This document shows positions 49,688 through 60,553 of a stretch of DNA of 64,000 bases, piece by piece. Numbering within the stretch: the first letter of the stretch is position 1; every line of letters begins with the position of its first letter. The translations under genes were made by a program, and so were the position numbers. The notes under the pieces were generated by a model, which did no database searches, was not told where the DNA came from, and saw nothing but the letters and a program-made list of their open reading frames with translations. Source of the stretch: Pseudomonas brassicacearum subsp. brassicacearum (GTDB lineage Bacteria; Pseudomonadota; Gammaproteobacteria; Pseudomonadales; Pseudomonadaceae); assembly GCF_008801605.1 (NCBI RefSeq), contig NZ_VZPJ01000002.1:124001-188000 (forward strand), read 5' to 3'.

Positions 49688-51214
49688 TCAAGTGGTCAGT
49701 GTACGCAGCAGGTTCTTGTAGTCCTCGCGGATGTCCGCGTCGGATTCCTTAAGTTCGTTGATCTTGCGGCAGGCGTGCAGCACGGTGGTATGGTCGCGTC
49801 CGCCAAACACATCGCCGATTTCCGGCAGGCTGTGGTTGGTCAGTTCCTTGGACAGGGCCATCGCCACCTGACGCGGACGTGCTACCGAACGCGAACGGCG
49901 TTTGGACAGCAGGTCGGAAATCTTGATTTTGTAGTATTCCGCAACGGTTCGCTGAATGTTATCCACAGAAACCAATTTGTCCTGAAGTGCCAACAGATCC
50001 TTCAAGGATTCGCGAATCAACTCGATGGTAATGTCGCGACCCATGAAGTGCGAGTGAGCGATCACCCGCTTGAGGGCACCTTCGAGCTCACGCACGTTGG
50101 AGCGAATACGCTGAGCGATGAAGAACGCGGCGTCGTGAGGCAGCTCGACCTTGGCCTGGTCGGCTTTCTTCATCAGGATCGCGACCCGGGTTTCCAGCTC
50201 GGGCGGCTCGACGGCCACCGTCAAGCCCCAGCCGAAACGCGACTTGAGGCGTTCTTCAAGGCCTTCGATTTCTTTCGGGTAGCGGTCACTGGTGAGAATG
50301 ACCTGCTGCCCGCCTTCAAGCAACGCGTTGAAGGTGTGGAAAAACTCTTCCTGGGAACGCTCCTTGCGGGCGAAGAACTGAATATCGTCGATCAGCAAGG
50401 CGTCCACCGAACGGTAGAAACGCTTGAACTCGTTGATCGCGTTCAGCTGCAGCGCCTTGACCATGTCGGCCACGAAACGCTCGGAATGCAGGTACACGAC
50501 CTTGGCATTCGGGTTCTTCTTTAATAGATGGTTGCCCACCGCGTGCATCAAGTGGGTCTTACCCAAGCCTACGCCACCATAAAGGAACAGCGGGTTGTAG
50601 CCGTGCTTGGGATTATCCGCGACCTGCCAGGCTGCCGCGCGGGCCAGTTGGTTGGATTTACCTTCGACGAAATTCTCGAAGGTAAAGGTCCGGTTCAGGT
50701 AGCTGGTGTGCTTGAGCGCACCTTCGACCTGGACGGTGCGCTGTTCGGCCCGCACTGGCGCCTGCTGGGAGCTGGCACCGGCCATCGGGTCGAAGCTGTC
50801 CCGGGAGGGTTCTTCGCTGACCTCGGCGACCTTTTGTGCGTTGCGTTTGCTCGGGGCGGGCGCGGGTGCCGGGGCAGCATGGTTGTTAACCGGTGCCGTT
50901 GCAGCCTGCTGGGCCTGTGACGCCGCGGCGGCCAGCGGCGCGTTGGGTGCGGCGCGCGGTGCCGAGCTGCGCTTGCTGCCTATTAATAAGGACAACGCAG
51001 GCGCCATGCCATTGCCATGCTCGTCGAGCAGTTCCATGACCCGGCCCAGGTACTTTTCGTTGACCCAGTCGAGAACGAAACGGTTCGGTGCATAGACACG
51101 CAACTCGTCGCCTTCGGCTTCGACCTGTAGTGGACGGATCCAAGTGTTGAATTGTTGGGCAGGCAGCTCATCGCGCAAAAGCTCCACGCACTGCTGCCAA
51201 AGTTCCACTGACAC
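49688..51214 (-). CDS. dnaA: Chromosomal replication initiator DnaA
   Basis: AAA+ initiator of 508 residues. Domain I is residues 1-85 ([26 protein letters not shown]). Domain II, 86-170, is a long Ala/Pro-rich linker. Domain III has Walker [16 protein letters not shown] (213-) and Walker [11 protein letters not shown]. Domain IV has the DNA-binding signature [16 protein letters not shown] perfect DnaA box is inside the gene at 49959-49967, and the promoter region lies within oriC, allowing autoregulation. Confidence 0.97.
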   Translation of the reverse strand: MSVELWQQCVELLRDELPAQQFNTWIRPLQVEAEGDELRVYAPNRFVLDWVNEKYLGRVMELLDEHGNGMAPALSLLIGSKRSSAPRAAPNAPLAAAASQAQQAATAPVNNHAAPAPAPAPSKRNAQKVAEVSEEPSRDSFDPMAGASSQQAPVRAEQRTVQVEGALKHTSYLNRTFTFENFVEGKSNQLARAAAWQVADNPKHGYNPLFLYGGVGLGKTHLMHAVGNHLLKKNPNAKVVYLHSERFVADMVKALQLNAINEFKRFYRSVDALLIDDIQFFARKERSQEEFFHTFNALLEGGQQVILTSDRYPKEIEGLEERLKSRFGWGLTVAVEPPELETRVAILMKKADQAKVELPHDAAFFIAQRIRSNVRELEGALKRVIAHSHFMGRDITIELIRESLKDLLALQDKLVSVDNIQRTVAEYYKIKISDLLSKRRSRSVARPRQVAMALSKELTNHSLPEIGDVFGGRDHTTVLHACRKINELKESDADIREDYKNLLRTLTT

Positions 51215-51780
51215 GGATATCCCCTAAGTTGAAAGCCGGTGAGGCAAAAACAAGCGGCCATTGTAGCGATCAGACGCCCACTTATCCACATGCAGCTTGC
51301 TGATCGCCCATGATTTATCAATGCGTTAACTGCAAGAAAGACGACGGGCGGTCGGTGGATAAGCTCTGTGGATAACCGGGTCTGAGGTCGTTGCACAAGT
51401 GGGGGCGAAAGTCGGTGGATAACCGGCCTGTGGATAACCACCCATTCCACACACAGCTTATCCGACAGCGCAGCACAGGCTGGCCACTGCTTTCCCCTGT
51501 AGTTGTCATTCTCTGTACATGGCGGATTACAAGGCCTGAGCATGGTTATCCACAGACAGATGGCTGCCTTGCTTTTATAAGCTTTACAGAAAAGCTTTAA
51601 ATAATTCCCTTCTTTATTTCTATATCTAGCGTCGTGTGATGAATCCGCCCAAGCGCCTGGATATCTATTTAAAGGAAACGCTGGTTGGAAATTGACCTAG
51701 AGGCTTGCTTTCTCTAGAATCCCCGGTCTCTTAAAACGGGGGCCATTCCGGCCCGTTGTGGACGAACCAGGTAACACGAC
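51215..51780. other. oriC: Chromosomal replication origin oriC (dnaA-rpmH region)
   Basis: DnaA boxes are at 51282-51290 and 51546-51554 (TTATCCACA), 51367-51375 and 51429-51437 (TGTGGATAA), and 51354-51362 and 51414-51422 (GGTGGATAA, one mismatch), plus a weaker one near 51458. An AT-rich stretch at 51570-51640, next to the 51546 box, is the probable unwinding element. A possible dnaA -10 (TACAAT, minus strand, 51260-51265) lies about one helical turn and a half from the 51282 box. Genes diverge from this point. Confidence 0.93.
51692..51720 (+). promoter_or_regulatory. rpmH promoter
   Basis: TTGACC (51692-51697), a 17-bp spacer and TAGAAT (51715-51720) form a strong sigma-70 type promoter 60 bp before the rpmH ATG. 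Confidence 0.85.
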
Positions 51781-51915
51781 ATGAAACGTACTTTCCAACC
51801 AAGCACTATCAAACGCGCTCGTACCCACGGTTTCCGTGCTCGCATGGCTACCAAGAACGGTCGTGCCGTCCTGTCGCGTCGTCGCGCCAAAGGTCGTGCG
51901 CGTCTGGCAGTTTGA
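51781..51915 (+). CDS. rpmH: 50S ribosomal protein L34
   Basis: A 44-residue, highly basic ribosomal protein, [20 protein letters not shown]...[12 protein letters not shown]. The length and sequence are canonical for gammaproteobacteria. It starts the rpmH-rnpA-yidD-yidC operon; rnpA begins 16 bp downstream. Confidence 0.98.
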   Translation: MKRTFQPSTIKRARTHGFRARMATKNGRAVLSRRRAKGRARLAV

Positions 51916-51931
51916 TAATCCGGCACTGGAG

Positions 51932-52333
51932 GTGAGTCAGGACTTCAGTCGGGAAAAGCGTCTGCTTACACCCCGGCATTTCAAGGCAGTCTTTGACTCC
52001 CCTACCGGCAAGGTTCCGGGGAAAAATCTCCTGCTCCTTGCGCGCAGTAACGATCTCGATCACCCCCGACTAGGGCTGGTTATCGGGAAAAAGAGCGTCA
52101 AGCTCTCTGTTCAGCGCAATCGCCTCAAACGTCTGATGCGCGAATCGTTTCGCCTTAACCAGGATTCACTGGTTGGATGGGACATTGTTATCGTCGCGCG
52201 CAAAGGTTTGGGTGACGTAGAAAACCCCGAATTGATTCAGCATTTCGGCAAGCTCTGGAAGCGTCTGGCCCGCAACAAGCCAGTACCAGCAGTCAACACC
52301 GAAACTGTAGGGGTAGACAGTCCTGATGCGTAA
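51932..52333 (+). CDS. rnpA: Ribonuclease P protein component
   Basis: Protein subunit of RNase P, which trims tRNA 5' leaders. 133 residues from a GTG ([14 protein letters not shown]). The RNA-binding signature [13 protein letters not shown] is clear, after [15 protein letters not shown]. The GTG is preceded by TGGAG. The last 8 bp overlap yidD. The C-terminal ~20 residues ([18 protein letters not shown]) are a poorly conserved tail. Confidence 0.95.
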   Translation: MSQDFSREKRLLTPRHFKAVFDSPTGKVPGKNLLLLARSNDLDHPRLGLVIGKKSVKLSVQRNRLKRLMRESFRLNQDSLVGWDIVIVARKGLGDVENPELIQHFGKLWKRLARNKPVPAVNTETVGVDSPDA

Positions 52334-52571
52334 ACTGGCACTCGTTCCGATCCAGTTTTACCGCTATGCCATTAGTCCTTTGATGGCCAGTCACTGTCGT
52401 TTCTACCCCAGTTGTTCCTGCTACGCGTACGAAGCCATAGAAAATCATGGCCTACTGCGCGGTGGCTGGCTGACCTTTCGTCGTTTAGGTCGCTGTCATC
52501 CGTGGAATCCCGGCGGTTATGACCCGGTTCCGCCTATCCCTACCTCCCGTTCTTCTTCGATGGCCGAGTAA
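52326..52571 (+). CDS. yidD: Membrane protein insertion efficiency factor YidD
   Basis: An 81-residue amphipathic protein that assists YidC. Conserved core: [43 protein letters not shown], with three conserved cysteines. It overlaps rnpA by 8 bp and lies 2 bp before yidC, the standard arrangement. Confidence 0.95.
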   Translation: MRKLALVPIQFYRYAISPLMASHCRFYPSCSCYAYEAIENHGLLRGGWLTFRRLGRCHPWNPGGYDPVPPIPTSRSSSMAE

Positions 52572-52573
52572 TC

Positions 52574-54256
52574 ATGGATATCAAACGCACGATCCTGATC
52601 GTCGCCCTGGCAATCGTGTCCTACGTCATGGTCCTTAAATGGAACCAGGACTATGGCCAGGCTGCCCTGCCGACTCAGAATGTTGCAGCCAGCAATACCG
52701 CACCGAGCCTGCCGGATGCCCCAGTTGGCAACAACGCTGCCAGCAATGACGACATCCCGCGCGCGGCAAGCGATACCAGCGCTCCCGCCGAAGCCCCCGT
52801 GGCCGTAAGCAAAGATCTCATCCAGATCAAGACGGACGTGCTCGAGCTGGCAATCGATCCACAAGGTGGTGACGTCGCCCAGCTGAAGCTGCCGCTGTAC
52901 CCGCGTCGCCAGGATCATCCGGAAATCCCGTTCCAGTTGTTCGACAACGGTAACGAGCGTACCTATCTGGCCCAAAGTGGCCTGATCGGTACCAACGGCC
53001 CGGATTCGAACCCGGCCGGTCGCCCGATCTACTCCGCCGAGAAGAAGACTTATCAACTGGCTGACGGTCAGGACCAATTGGTCGTGGACCTGAAGTTCAG
53101 CAAGGATGGCGTCAATTACATCAAGCGTTTCACCTTGAAACGTGGCCTGTATGACGTAACCGTCTCTTACCTGATCGACAACCAGAGCGCACAGCCCTGG
53201 TCTGGTGCGATGTTCGCGCAATTGAAGCGTGACGCCAGCTCCGATCCTTCTTCGAGCACTGCCACCGGCACCGCGACTTACCTGGGCGCCGCCCTGTGGA
53301 CAAGTTCGGAGCCGTACAAGAAAGTGTCGATGAAGGACATGGACAAGGGCCCGCTCAAGGAAACCGTCCAAGGTGGCTGGGTTGCCTGGCTGCAGCACTA
53401 CTTTGTAACAGCCTGGATCCCGCAGAAAGGCGACAGCAACGTCGTCCAGACGCGGAAAGACAGCAAAGGCAACTTCATCATCGGTTACACCGGCCCGACA
53501 TTGACTGCCGCGCCAGGTGCGAAAGCCGAAACCAGCGCCATTCTGTATGCCGGTCCTAAAAGCCAGGCCGTGCTGAAAGAGTTGTCCCCAGGTCTGGAAC
53601 TGACTGTGGACTACGGTTTCCTGTGGTTCATTGCCCAGCCGATCTTCTGGCTGCTGCAACATATCCACAGCATCGTCGGTAACTGGGGCTGGTCGATCAT
53701 TTTCCTGACCATGCTGATCAAGGGTCTGTTCTTCCCATTGTCGGCCGCCAGCTACAAATCCATGGCTCGCATGCGCGCTGTGGCCCCGAAACTGGCCGCG
53801 CTGAAAGAGCAACATGGCGATGACCGGCAGAAAATGTCCCAGTCCATGATGGAGTTGTACAAGAAAGAGAAGATCAACCCGCTGGGTGGATGCTTGCCGA
53901 TTCTTGTACAGATGCCCGTGTTCCTGTCGCTGTACTGGGTGTTGCTGGAAAGCGTGGAGATGCGTCAGGCACCGTTCATGCTGTGGATTACCGACCTGTC
54001 GATCAAGGATCCGTTCTTCATCCTGCCGATCATCATGGGCGCGACCATGTTCATCCAGCAGCAGCTGAACCCAACGCCTCCGGATCCGATGCAGGCGAAG
54101 GTCATGAAAATGATGCCAATCATCTTCACCTTCTTCTTCCTGTGGTTCCCGGCTGGTCTTGTGCTGTACTGGGTTGTGAACAACGTGTTGTCCATCACTC
54201 AGCAGTGGTACATCACGCGTAAGATCGAAGCGGCTACGAAAAAAGCCGAGGCGTAA
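52574..54256 (+). CDS. yidC: Membrane protein insertase YidC
   Basis: Insertase/chaperone of 560 residues. An N-terminal membrane helix (about 7-24) precedes an Ala/Pro-rich linker and the large periplasmic P1 domain (about 80-330). Five helices of the conserved core follow (from about 355), including NWGWSIIFLTMLIKGLFFPL with the conserved hydrophilic-groove arginine in SYKSMARMR, and GCLPILVQMPVFLSLYWVL. The tail TRKIEAATKKAEA is basic. A terminator is 22 bp downstream. Confidence 0.97.
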   Translation: MDIKRTILIVALAIVSYVMVLKWNQDYGQAALPTQNVAASNTAPSLPDAPVGNNAASNDDIPRAASDTSAPAEAPVAVSKDLIQIKTDVLELAIDPQGGDVAQLKLPLYPRRQDHPEIPFQLFDNGNERTYLAQSGLIGTNGPDSNPAGRPIYSAEKKTYQLADGQDQLVVDLKFSKDGVNYIKRFTLKRGLYDVTVSYLIDNQSAQPWSGAMFAQLKRDASSDPSSSTATGTATYLGAALWTSSEPYKKVSMKDMDKGPLKETVQGGWVAWLQHYFVTAWIPQKGDSNVVQTRKDSKGNFIIGYTGPTLTAAPGAKAETSAILYAGPKSQAVLKELSPGLELTVDYGFLWFIAQPIFWLLQHIHSIVGNWGWSIIFLTMLIKGLFFPLSAASYKSMARMRAVAPKLAALKEQHGDDRQKMSQSMMELYKKEKINPLGGCLPILVQMPVFLSLYWVLLESVEMRQAPFMLWITDLSIKDPFFILPIIMGATMFIQQQLNPTPPDPMQAKVMKMMPIIFTFFFLWFPAGLVLYWVVNNVLSITQQWYITRKIEAATKKAEA

Positions 54257-54277
54257 CTTGCTCTGTGGATAACCACA

Positions 54278-54303
54278 CAAAACGCCCCCTAGTGGGGCGT
54301 TTT
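54278..54303 (+). terminator. Intrinsic terminator after yidC
   Basis: AAAACGCCCC-CTAGT-GGGGCGTTTT hairpin between yidC and mnmE. Confidence 0.88.
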
Positions 54304-54335
54304 GCTATCTGCCACTTTTGTCTGGATATCGCTTT

Positions 54336-55706
54336 ATGAGCGCACCGCGTGAAACCATCGCCGCCGTTGCCACTGCCCAAGGTCGCGGCGGTGTCGGCAT
54401 CGTCCGTATTTCGGGGCCCTTGGCCAGTGTTGCGGCCAAGGCAATCAGCGGTCGTGAACTCAAGCCGCGGTTTGCTCATTACGGTCCGTTTTTCAGTGAT
54501 GACCAGCAGGTCCTCGACGAGGGGCTGGCCTTGTATTTCCCTGGGCCGAATTCGTTCACCGGCGAAGACGTACTGGAACTGCAAGGGCATGGCGGCCCCG
54601 TCGTGCTGGACATGCTGCTCAAGCGTTGCCTGGAACTGGGCTGTCGCCTGGCGCGGCCGGGTGAATTCAGTGAACGGGCATTCCTCAACGACAAGCTCGA
54701 CCTGGCCCAGGCCGAGGCGATCGCCGATTTGATCGAAGCCAGTTCTGCGCAGGCGGCACGCAACGCATTGCGTTCCTTGCAGGGCGCGTTTTCCCTGCGT
54801 GTGCATAACCTCACCGAACAGTTGATCGGCCTGCGGATCTACGTCGAGGCCGCGATTGATTTCCCGGAAGAAGAAATCGACTTCCTAGCCGATGGCCACG
54901 TGCTGAGCATGCTGGATAAAGTGCGCGATGAGTTATCCACAGTACTGCGCGAAGCCGGGCAGGGTGCCTTGTTGCGCGATGGGATGACCGTGGTGATCGC
55001 TGGGCGGCCGAATGCCGGCAAGTCCAGCCTGTTGAATGCCCTGGCCGGTCGTGAAGCGGCGATTGTCACCGAGATCGCCGGCACCACCCGGGACATCCTG
55101 CGTGAACATATCCACATCGACGGCATGCCGCTGCACGTAGTGGATACCGCAGGTTTGCGCGACACCGAGGACCAGGTGGAAAAGATCGGCGTTGAACGGG
55201 CGCTCAAGGCCATCGGTGAAGCCGATCGGGTCCTGCTGGTGGTGGATGCCACCGCACCGGAAGCGGACGATCCATTTGCCCTGTGGCCTGAATTCCTCGA
55301 AGTCCGCCCGGATCCGGCAAAAGTCACCTTGATCCGCAACAAGGCCGACCTGACCGGGGAAGCGATTGTCCTTGAGGTCAGCAACGACGGCCATGTGACC
55401 ATCAGCCTGAGCGCGAAGGCGGCTGGCGAAGGCCTGGAATTGCTGCGTGAACACCTCAAGGCCTGCATGGGTTACGAGCAGACCTCGGAAAGCAGCTTCA
55501 GCGCCCGCAGGCGGCATCTTGAAGCCTTGCGCCATGCCAGTGCCGCCCTGGAACACGGTCGCGCGCAGCTGACCTTGGCGGGGGCGGGTGAATTGTTGGC
55601 CGAAGACCTTCGCCAGGCCCAACATTCCCTTGGGGAAATTACCGGGGCCTTCAGCTCCGATGACTTGCTGGGGCGGATCTTTTCCAGCTTCTGCATCGGT
55701 AAATAA
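54336..55706 (+). CDS. mnmE: tRNA modification GTPase MnmE
   Basis: With MnmG it installs the cmnm5 group at U34 of tRNAs. 456 residues: an N-terminal folate-binding domain (1-120), a helical domain, and a G domain inserted at ~216-375 with G1 [13 protein letters not shown]2 GTTRD, G3 DTAGLRDT and G4 NKAD. The C-terminal FCIGK holds the essential cysteine. The start [11 protein letters not shown] was chosen over one 18 bp earlier. A DnaA box lies within it at 54933. Confidence 0.97.
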   Translation: MSAPRETIAAVATAQGRGGVGIVRISGPLASVAAKAISGRELKPRFAHYGPFFSDDQQVLDEGLALYFPGPNSFTGEDVLELQGHGGPVVLDMLLKRCLELGCRLARPGEFSERAFLNDKLDLAQAEAIADLIEASSAQAARNALRSLQGAFSLRVHNLTEQLIGLRIYVEAAIDFPEEEIDFLADGHVLSMLDKVRDELSTVLREAGQGALLRDGMTVVIAGRPNAGKSSLLNALAGREAAIVTEIAGTTRDILREHIHIDGMPLHVVDTAGLRDTEDQVEKIGVERALKAIGEADRVLLVVDATAPEADDPFALWPEFLEVRPDPAKVTLIRNKADLTGEAIVLEVSNDGHVTISLSAKAAGEGLELLREHLKACMGYEQTSESSFSARRRHLEALRHASAALEHGRAQLTLAGAGELLAEDLRQAQHSLGEITGAFSSDDLLGRIFSSFCIGK

Positions 55707-56270
55707 CCCCGCCTTTCAAACCGGGTTTGCCCTCGAAGCCTCTCGAGTCCAACGCAAACCCGGTTCCTCTCCTCTGTTTTTGACACGATTGCCCTTGATG
55801 GCGGCTTGCCTGTGGACGCTGCGGCGGTCCATCGCTGCGGTTTTCTGTGGATTAAGCCCTGTGAATAACTGCCATTGAGGTCGGTTGATAAACCCCCTTC
55901 AAAACTGAAGATAACCGCCTCTGTGGATAACAGGCCCATTCATCCACAGGCTTACACCGGTTATCCAAGCCCCTCATTGCCACCTGACCACAGGGTTTTG
56001 AATCTCTGTACATATTGAAAATAAAGGCCTGTGCAACGTTATCCACAGATAGGTGGCTCAGTAAGAATAAACATAAAAACAAAGATTTTATAAATTTCTT
56101 TCTTTTTAATTTCTTTAACCGCGAGTTTTCCACAGCTGGTTAAATTTTGTGCAAAGGGTTCTTTAGGAAAGGGGAAGTCCCTATACTTGCCGACCTGGCT
56201 CGAAAAACGCTCTGGCCAGGCTCAAGACCTATTTCCGAATTACCTGAATTAAGCAGGCACGAGGTGCGTG
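55707..56270. other. mnmE-mnmG intergenic region with a second DnaA-box cluster
   Basis: A 564-bp gap without a gene. Perfect boxes are at 55922-55930 (TGTGGATAA) and 56039-56047 (TTATCCACA). One-mismatch boxes include 55846-55854, 55860-55868 and 56126-56134. A strongly AT-rich segment runs 56060-56120. The arrangement resembles an origin: boxes flanking an AT-rich block. mnmG (gidA) adjoins oriC in E. coli. The mnmG promoter should also lie here. Confidence 0.7.
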
Positions 56271-58169
56271 GTGGATTTCCCTTCCCGTTTTGAAGTGATC
56301 GTCATCGGCGGCGGTCATGCCGGTACCGAGGCAGCACTTGCATCAGCACGCATGGGGGCAAAAACCCTGTTGCTGACGCATAACGTGGAAACCCTCGGTG
56401 CCATGAGTTGCAACCCTGCCATTGGTGGGATCGGCAAAAGCCACCTGGTCAAGGAAATCGATGCCCTAGGTGGCGCGATGGCCATGGCCACCGATAAGGG
56501 TGGTATCCAGTTTCGCGTATTGAACAGCCGCAAAGGCCCAGCCGTGCGCGCTACTCGCGCCCAGGCCGACCGAGTCCTGTACAAGGCCGCTGTCCGTGAA
56601 ATCCTGGAAAACCAGCCGAACCTGTGGATATTTCAACAAGCGGCCGATGACCTGATCGTCGAGCAGGACCAGGTACGTGGTGTCGTCACGCAAATGGGCC
56701 TGCGGTTCTTCGCCGATTCCGTGGTATTGACCACCGGGACCTTCCTCGGCGGACTTATCCACATCGGTTTGCAGAATTTTTCCGGCGGTCGCGCCGGTGA
56801 CCCGCCGTCGATTGCTCTGGCTCACCGTCTGCGTGAGTTGCCATTGCGTGTCGGGCGTCTGAAAACCGGTACGCCACCTCGCATCGACGGCAAGTCCGTG
56901 GATTTCTCGGTGATGACCGAACAGCCTGGCGATACGCCGATCCCGGTGATGTCGTTCATGGGCAACAAGGAACAGCATCCACGGCAAGTCAGTTGCTGGA
57001 TCACCCACACCAACGCCCGCACCCACGAAATCATCGCGGCGAACCTCGATCGTTCGCCGATGTATTCCGCTGCCGGTGAAATCGAAGGTGTCGGCCCGCG
57101 CTATTGCCCGTCGATTGAAGACAAGATCCATCGCTTTGCCGACAAGGAAAGCCATCAGGTGTTCATCGAACCGGAAGGTTTGACCACCCATGAGTTGTAT
57201 CCGAACGGGATATCCACAAGTCTGCCCTTCGACGTGCAATTGCAGATCGTGCAATCGATCCGTGGCATGGAGAACGCGCACATCGTGCGTCCGGGTTATG
57301 CGATCGAGTACGACTACTTCGATCCGCGCGATTTGAAGTACAGCCTGGAAACCAAAGCTATCGGCGGTCTGTTCTTCGCCGGGCAGATCAACGGCACCAC
57401 CGGCTACGAAGAAGCTGGTGCCCAGGGTTTGCTCGCCGGAGCCAACGCCGCACTGCTCGCCAAGGGCAAAGAAGCCTGGTGCCCGCGCCGCGATGAGGCG
57501 TACATCGGTGTGCTGGTGGACGACCTGATTACCCTGGGAACCCAGGAACCGTATCGGATGTTCACCTCCCGGGCCGAATATCGCCTGATCCTGCGTGAAG
57601 ACAACGCCGACCTGCGCTTGACCGAGAAAGGTCGCGAACTGGGGTTGGTGGACGACGCGCGTTGGGCCGCGTTCTGCAAGAAACGCGAGAGTATCGAGCT
57701 GGAAGAGCAGCGCCTGAAAAGCACCTGGGTTCGTCCCGGTACCGAGCAGGGCGATGCCATTGCGGCGAAATTCGGCACGCCGCTGACCCACGAATACAAC
57801 CTGCTCAACCTCTTGAGCCGCCCGGAAATCGACTATGCCGGGCTGGTGGAAGTGACCGGCCAGGGCGCGGAAGATCCACAGGTGGCCGAACAGGTCGAGA
57901 TCAAGACCAAATACGCCGGTTACATCGACCGCCAGCAGGACGAAATCGCCCGTCTGCGCGCCAGTGAAGACACCAAGCTGCCTGTGGATATCGATTACAC
58001 CGGCATTTCCGGGTTGTCGAAAGAAATCCAGAGCAAGCTCGGTGCGACCCGTCCAGAGACCCTGGGCCAGGCCTCGCGCATTCCCGGCGTCACGCCGGCG
58101 GCGATTTCCCTGTTGATGATTCATTTGAAAAAACGCGGCGCCGGCCGCCAGTTGGAGCAAAGCGCTTGA
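56271..58169 (+). CDS. mnmG: tRNA uridine 5-carboxymethylaminomethyl modification enzyme MnmG
   Basis: FAD-dependent partner of MnmE, 632 residues. The FAD motif is [21 protein letters not shown] near residue 8; the family signatures [13 protein letters not shown] and [20 protein letters not shown] are present; the C-terminal helical domain ends [11 protein letters not shown]. The second of two adjacent GTGs (MDFPSRFE) gives the canonical N-terminus and better spacing from GAGG. Its stop overlaps the rsmG TTG start. Confidence 0.97.
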   Translation: MDFPSRFEVIVIGGGHAGTEAALASARMGAKTLLLTHNVETLGAMSCNPAIGGIGKSHLVKEIDALGGAMAMATDKGGIQFRVLNSRKGPAVRATRAQADRVLYKAAVREILENQPNLWIFQQAADDLIVEQDQVRGVVTQMGLRFFADSVVLTTGTFLGGLIHIGLQNFSGGRAGDPPSIALAHRLRELPLRVGRLKTGTPPRIDGKSVDFSVMTEQPGDTPIPVMSFMGNKEQHPRQVSCWITHTNARTHEIIAANLDRSPMYSAAGEIEGVGPRYCPSIEDKIHRFADKESHQVFIEPEGLTTHELYPNGISTSLPFDVQLQIVQSIRGMENAHIVRPGYAIEYDYFDPRDLKYSLETKAIGGLFFAGQINGTTGYEEAGAQGLLAGANAALLAKGKEAWCPRRDEAYIGVLVDDLITLGTQEPYRMFTSRAEYRLILREDNADLRLTEKGRELGLVDDARWAAFCKKRESIELEEQRLKSTWVRPGTEQGDAIAAKFGTPLTHEYNLLNLLSRPEIDYAGLVEVTGQGAEDPQVAEQVEIKTKYAGYIDRQQDEIARLRASEDTKLPVDIDYTGISGLSKEIQSKLGATRPETLGQASRIPGVTPAAISLLMIHLKKRGAGRQLEQSA

Positions 58170-58810
58170 GTTCGATGGTCACCTCGCAACACGCTGAAGA
58201 GTTATCCACAGGTGCCCGTCAGCTCGGCGTCAGCCTGACCGAAGCCCAGCACGCGCAATTGCTGGGTTATCTGGCGTTGTTGATCAAATGGAACAAGGCC
58301 TACAACCTGACCGCCGTGCGCGATCCGGACGAAATGGTCTCGCGCCATTTGCTCGACAGCCTCAGTGTCATGTCCTTCGTCGAAAACGGTCGCTGGCTGG
58401 ATGTCGGCAGTGGCGGTGGCATGCCAGGAATCCCGCTGGCGATACTGTTTCCCGACTCGCAAGTGACCTGCCTGGACAGCAACGGCAAGAAAACCCGCTT
58501 CCTGACCCAGGTCAAACTCGAACTCAAACTGGATAACCTGCAAGTTATCCACAGCCGCGTCGAAGCGTTCCAACCTGCCGAGCCGTTCAACGGGATCATC
58601 TCCCGGGCGTTCAGCAGCATGGAGAACTTCAGCAACTGGACTCGCCACCTGGGCGACGCCGATACGCGCTGGCTGGCAATGAAGGGCGTTCATCCGGCCG
58701 ATGAGCTGGTAGCATTGCCGGCAGACTTCCACCTCGATAGCGAACACGCCTTGGCCGTACCCGGTTGCCAAGGCCAACGCCATCTGCTGATACTGCGCCG
58801 CACGGCATGA
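58166..58810 (+). CDS. rsmG: 16S rRNA (guanine527-N7)-methyltransferase
   Basis: SAM-dependent methyltransferase (GidB) of 214 residues. The SAM motif is [44 protein letters not shown] is the family N-terminal signature. The start is a TTG overlapping the mnmG stop (TTGA). Loss gives low-level streptomycin resistance in other bacteria. Two DnaA boxes lie within the gene (58202, 58545). Confidence 0.95.
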   Translation: MSSMVTSQHAEELSTGARQLGVSLTEAQHAQLLGYLALLIKWNKAYNLTAVRDPDEMVSRHLLDSLSVMSFVENGRWLDVGSGGGMPGIPLAILFPDSQVTCLDSNGKKTRFLTQVKLELKLDNLQVIHSRVEAFQPAEPFNGIISRAFSSMENFSNWTRHLGDADTRWLAMKGVHPADELVALPADFHLDSEHALAVPGCQGQRHLLILRRTA

Positions 58811-58828
58811 TTGGGAACACAAGCAAGA

Positions 58829-59626
58829 ATGGCTAAGGTATTCGCGATAGCGAACCAGAAGGGTGGTGTGGGCAAGACCACCACCTGTATCAACCTCGCA
58901 GCATCCCTGGTCGCGACCAAGCGCCGGGTGCTGTTGATCGATCTCGATCCACAGGGCAACGCCACCATGGGTAGCGGTGTGGATAAACATGGCCTGGAAA
59001 ACTCCATCTACGACGTCCTGATCGGCGAATGCGATCTGGGCCAGGCCATGCACTTCTCCGAACACGGCGGTTATCAACTGCTGCCGGCCAACCGTGACCT
59101 GACGGCGGCCGAAGTGGTGCTGCTGGAAATGCAGATGAAGGAAAGCCGTCTGCGCAGCGCCTTGGCGCCGATCCGGGAAAACTACGATTACATCCTGATC
59201 GACTGCCCGCCGTCGCTGTCGATGCTGACCCTCAACGCCCTGGTGGCGGCCGATGGGGTAATTATCCCCATGCAGTGCGAGTACTTCGCATTGGAAGGGT
59301 TGAGCGACCTTGTGGATAACATCAAGCGCATCGCCGAACTGCTGAACCCGGACCTGAAGGTCGAAGGCCTGCTGCGGACCATGTACGACCCGCGCCTGAG
59401 CCTGATGAACGATGTTTCGGCCCAGCTCAAGGAACACTTCGGCGAGCAGCTCTACGACACGGTCATCCCGCGTAACATCCGTCTGGCCGAAGCGCCGAGC
59501 TACGGCATGCCGGCCCTGGCCTACGACAAACAATCCCGTGGCGCGCTGGCTTACCTGGCCCTGGCGGGCGAGATGGTTCGCCGTCAGCGCCGCAATCCAC
59601 GCACCGCTGCAGCCCAGCCAACTTAA
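58829..59626 (+). CDS. parA: Chromosome partitioning ATPase ParA (Soj)
   Basis: Walker-type partition ATPase of 265 residues. The deviant Walker A is KGGVGKTTT (residues 11-), Walker A' is LLIDLDPQGNATMGSGV, and Walker B is YILIDCPPSLSML. It drives movement of ParB-parS complexes after origin duplication. The start MAKVFAIANQ was preferred to one 18 bp earlier. parB follows 9 bp downstream; both parS sites seen are in recF. Confidence 0.97.
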   Translation: MAKVFAIANQKGGVGKTTTCINLAASLVATKRRVLLIDLDPQGNATMGSGVDKHGLENSIYDVLIGECDLGQAMHFSEHGGYQLLPANRDLTAAEVVLLEMQMKESRLRSALAPIRENYDYILIDCPPSLSMLTLNALVAADGVIIPMQCEYFALEGLSDLVDNIKRIAELLNPDLKVEGLLRTMYDPRLSLMNDVSAQLKEHFGEQLYDTVIPRNIRLAEAPSYGMPALAYDKQSRGALAYLALAGEMVRRQRRNPRTAAAQPT

Positions 59627-59635
59627 GGAAACCCC

Positions 59636-60508
59636 ATGGCCGTCAAGAAACGAGGTCTCGGACGTGGACTGGATGCACTGCTCAGCGGTCCCACTGTCAG
59701 CTCGCTGGAAGAGCAGGCCGTCCAGGTCGATCAGCGTGAGTTGCAGCATTTGCCGCTGGACCTGATCCAGCGCGGCAAATATCAGCCGCGCCGGGACATG
59801 GATCCGCAGGCGCTGGAAGAATTGGCCCAGTCGATCAAGAGCCAGGGCGTGATGCAGCCGATCGTGGTCCGGCCGATCGCCAATGGGCGCTTCGAGATCA
59901 TTGCCGGCGAACGTCGCTGGCGCGCCAGCCAGCAGGCCGGCCAGGAAACCATCCCGGCGATGGTCCGCGATGTGCCGGATGAAACGGCCATCGCCATGGC
60001 GCTGATCGAGAACATCCAGCGTGAAGACCTCAACCCGATCGAGGAAGCCGTGGCCCTGCAGCGCTTGCAGCAGGAATTCCAGCTGACCCAGCAACAAGTT
60101 GCCGAGGCGGTGGGCAAGTCCCGCGTGACCGTGGCCAACCTGCTGCGCCTGATTGCGTTGCCGGAAGTCATCAAGACCATGCTGTCCCATGGCGACCTGG
60201 AAATGGGTCATGCCCGTGCATTGCTCGGTTTGCCGGAAAATCAACAGGTTGAAGGGGCGCGACATGTTGTCGCACGCGGTCTGACTGTGCGCCAAACCGA
60301 GGCACTGGTTCGCCAGTGGCTGAGCGGCAAACCGGCCCCTGTCGAGGCACCCAAAACCGATCCTGATATCGCTCGCCTGGAACAACGCCTGGCCGAGCGC
60401 CTGGGCTCTGCGGTGCAGATCCGCCACGGAAAGAAGGGCAAGGGACAATTGGTGATTGGTTACAACTCCCTCGATGAGCTGCAAGGTGTCCTTGCACACA
60501 TTCGCTGA
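59636..60508 (+). CDS. parB: Chromosome partitioning protein ParB (Spo0J)
   Basis: 290-residue CTP-dependent parS-binding clamp. The N-terminal CTPase region has GKYQPRRDM and the catalytic-type GERRWRASQ motif; the HTH is LTQQQVAEAVGKSRVTVANLLRL; LSHGDLEMGHARALLGL follows; the C-terminal dimerization domain ends NSLDELQGVLAHIR. AAGGAAA precedes the ATG by 6 bp. Confidence 0.97.
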   Translation: MAVKKRGLGRGLDALLSGPTVSSLEEQAVQVDQRELQHLPLDLIQRGKYQPRRDMDPQALEELAQSIKSQGVMQPIVVRPIANGRFEIIAGERRWRASQQAGQETIPAMVRDVPDETAIAMALIENIQREDLNPIEEAVALQRLQQEFQLTQQQVAEAVGKSRVTVANLLRLIALPEVIKTMLSHGDLEMGHARALLGLPENQQVEGARHVVARGLTVRQTEALVRQWLSGKPAPVEAPKTDPDIARLEQRLAERLGSAVQIRHGKKGKGQLVIGYNSLDELQGVLAHIR

Positions 60509-60553
60509 AACAATTGCTCTTGTAGCGCGCAGTCGGAAATCACTACCTGACAG

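Noticed and set aside
51458..51466. TTATCCGAC as an additional oriC DnaA box
   Set aside because: Two mismatches at the conserved 3' end; mentioned only as a weak site.
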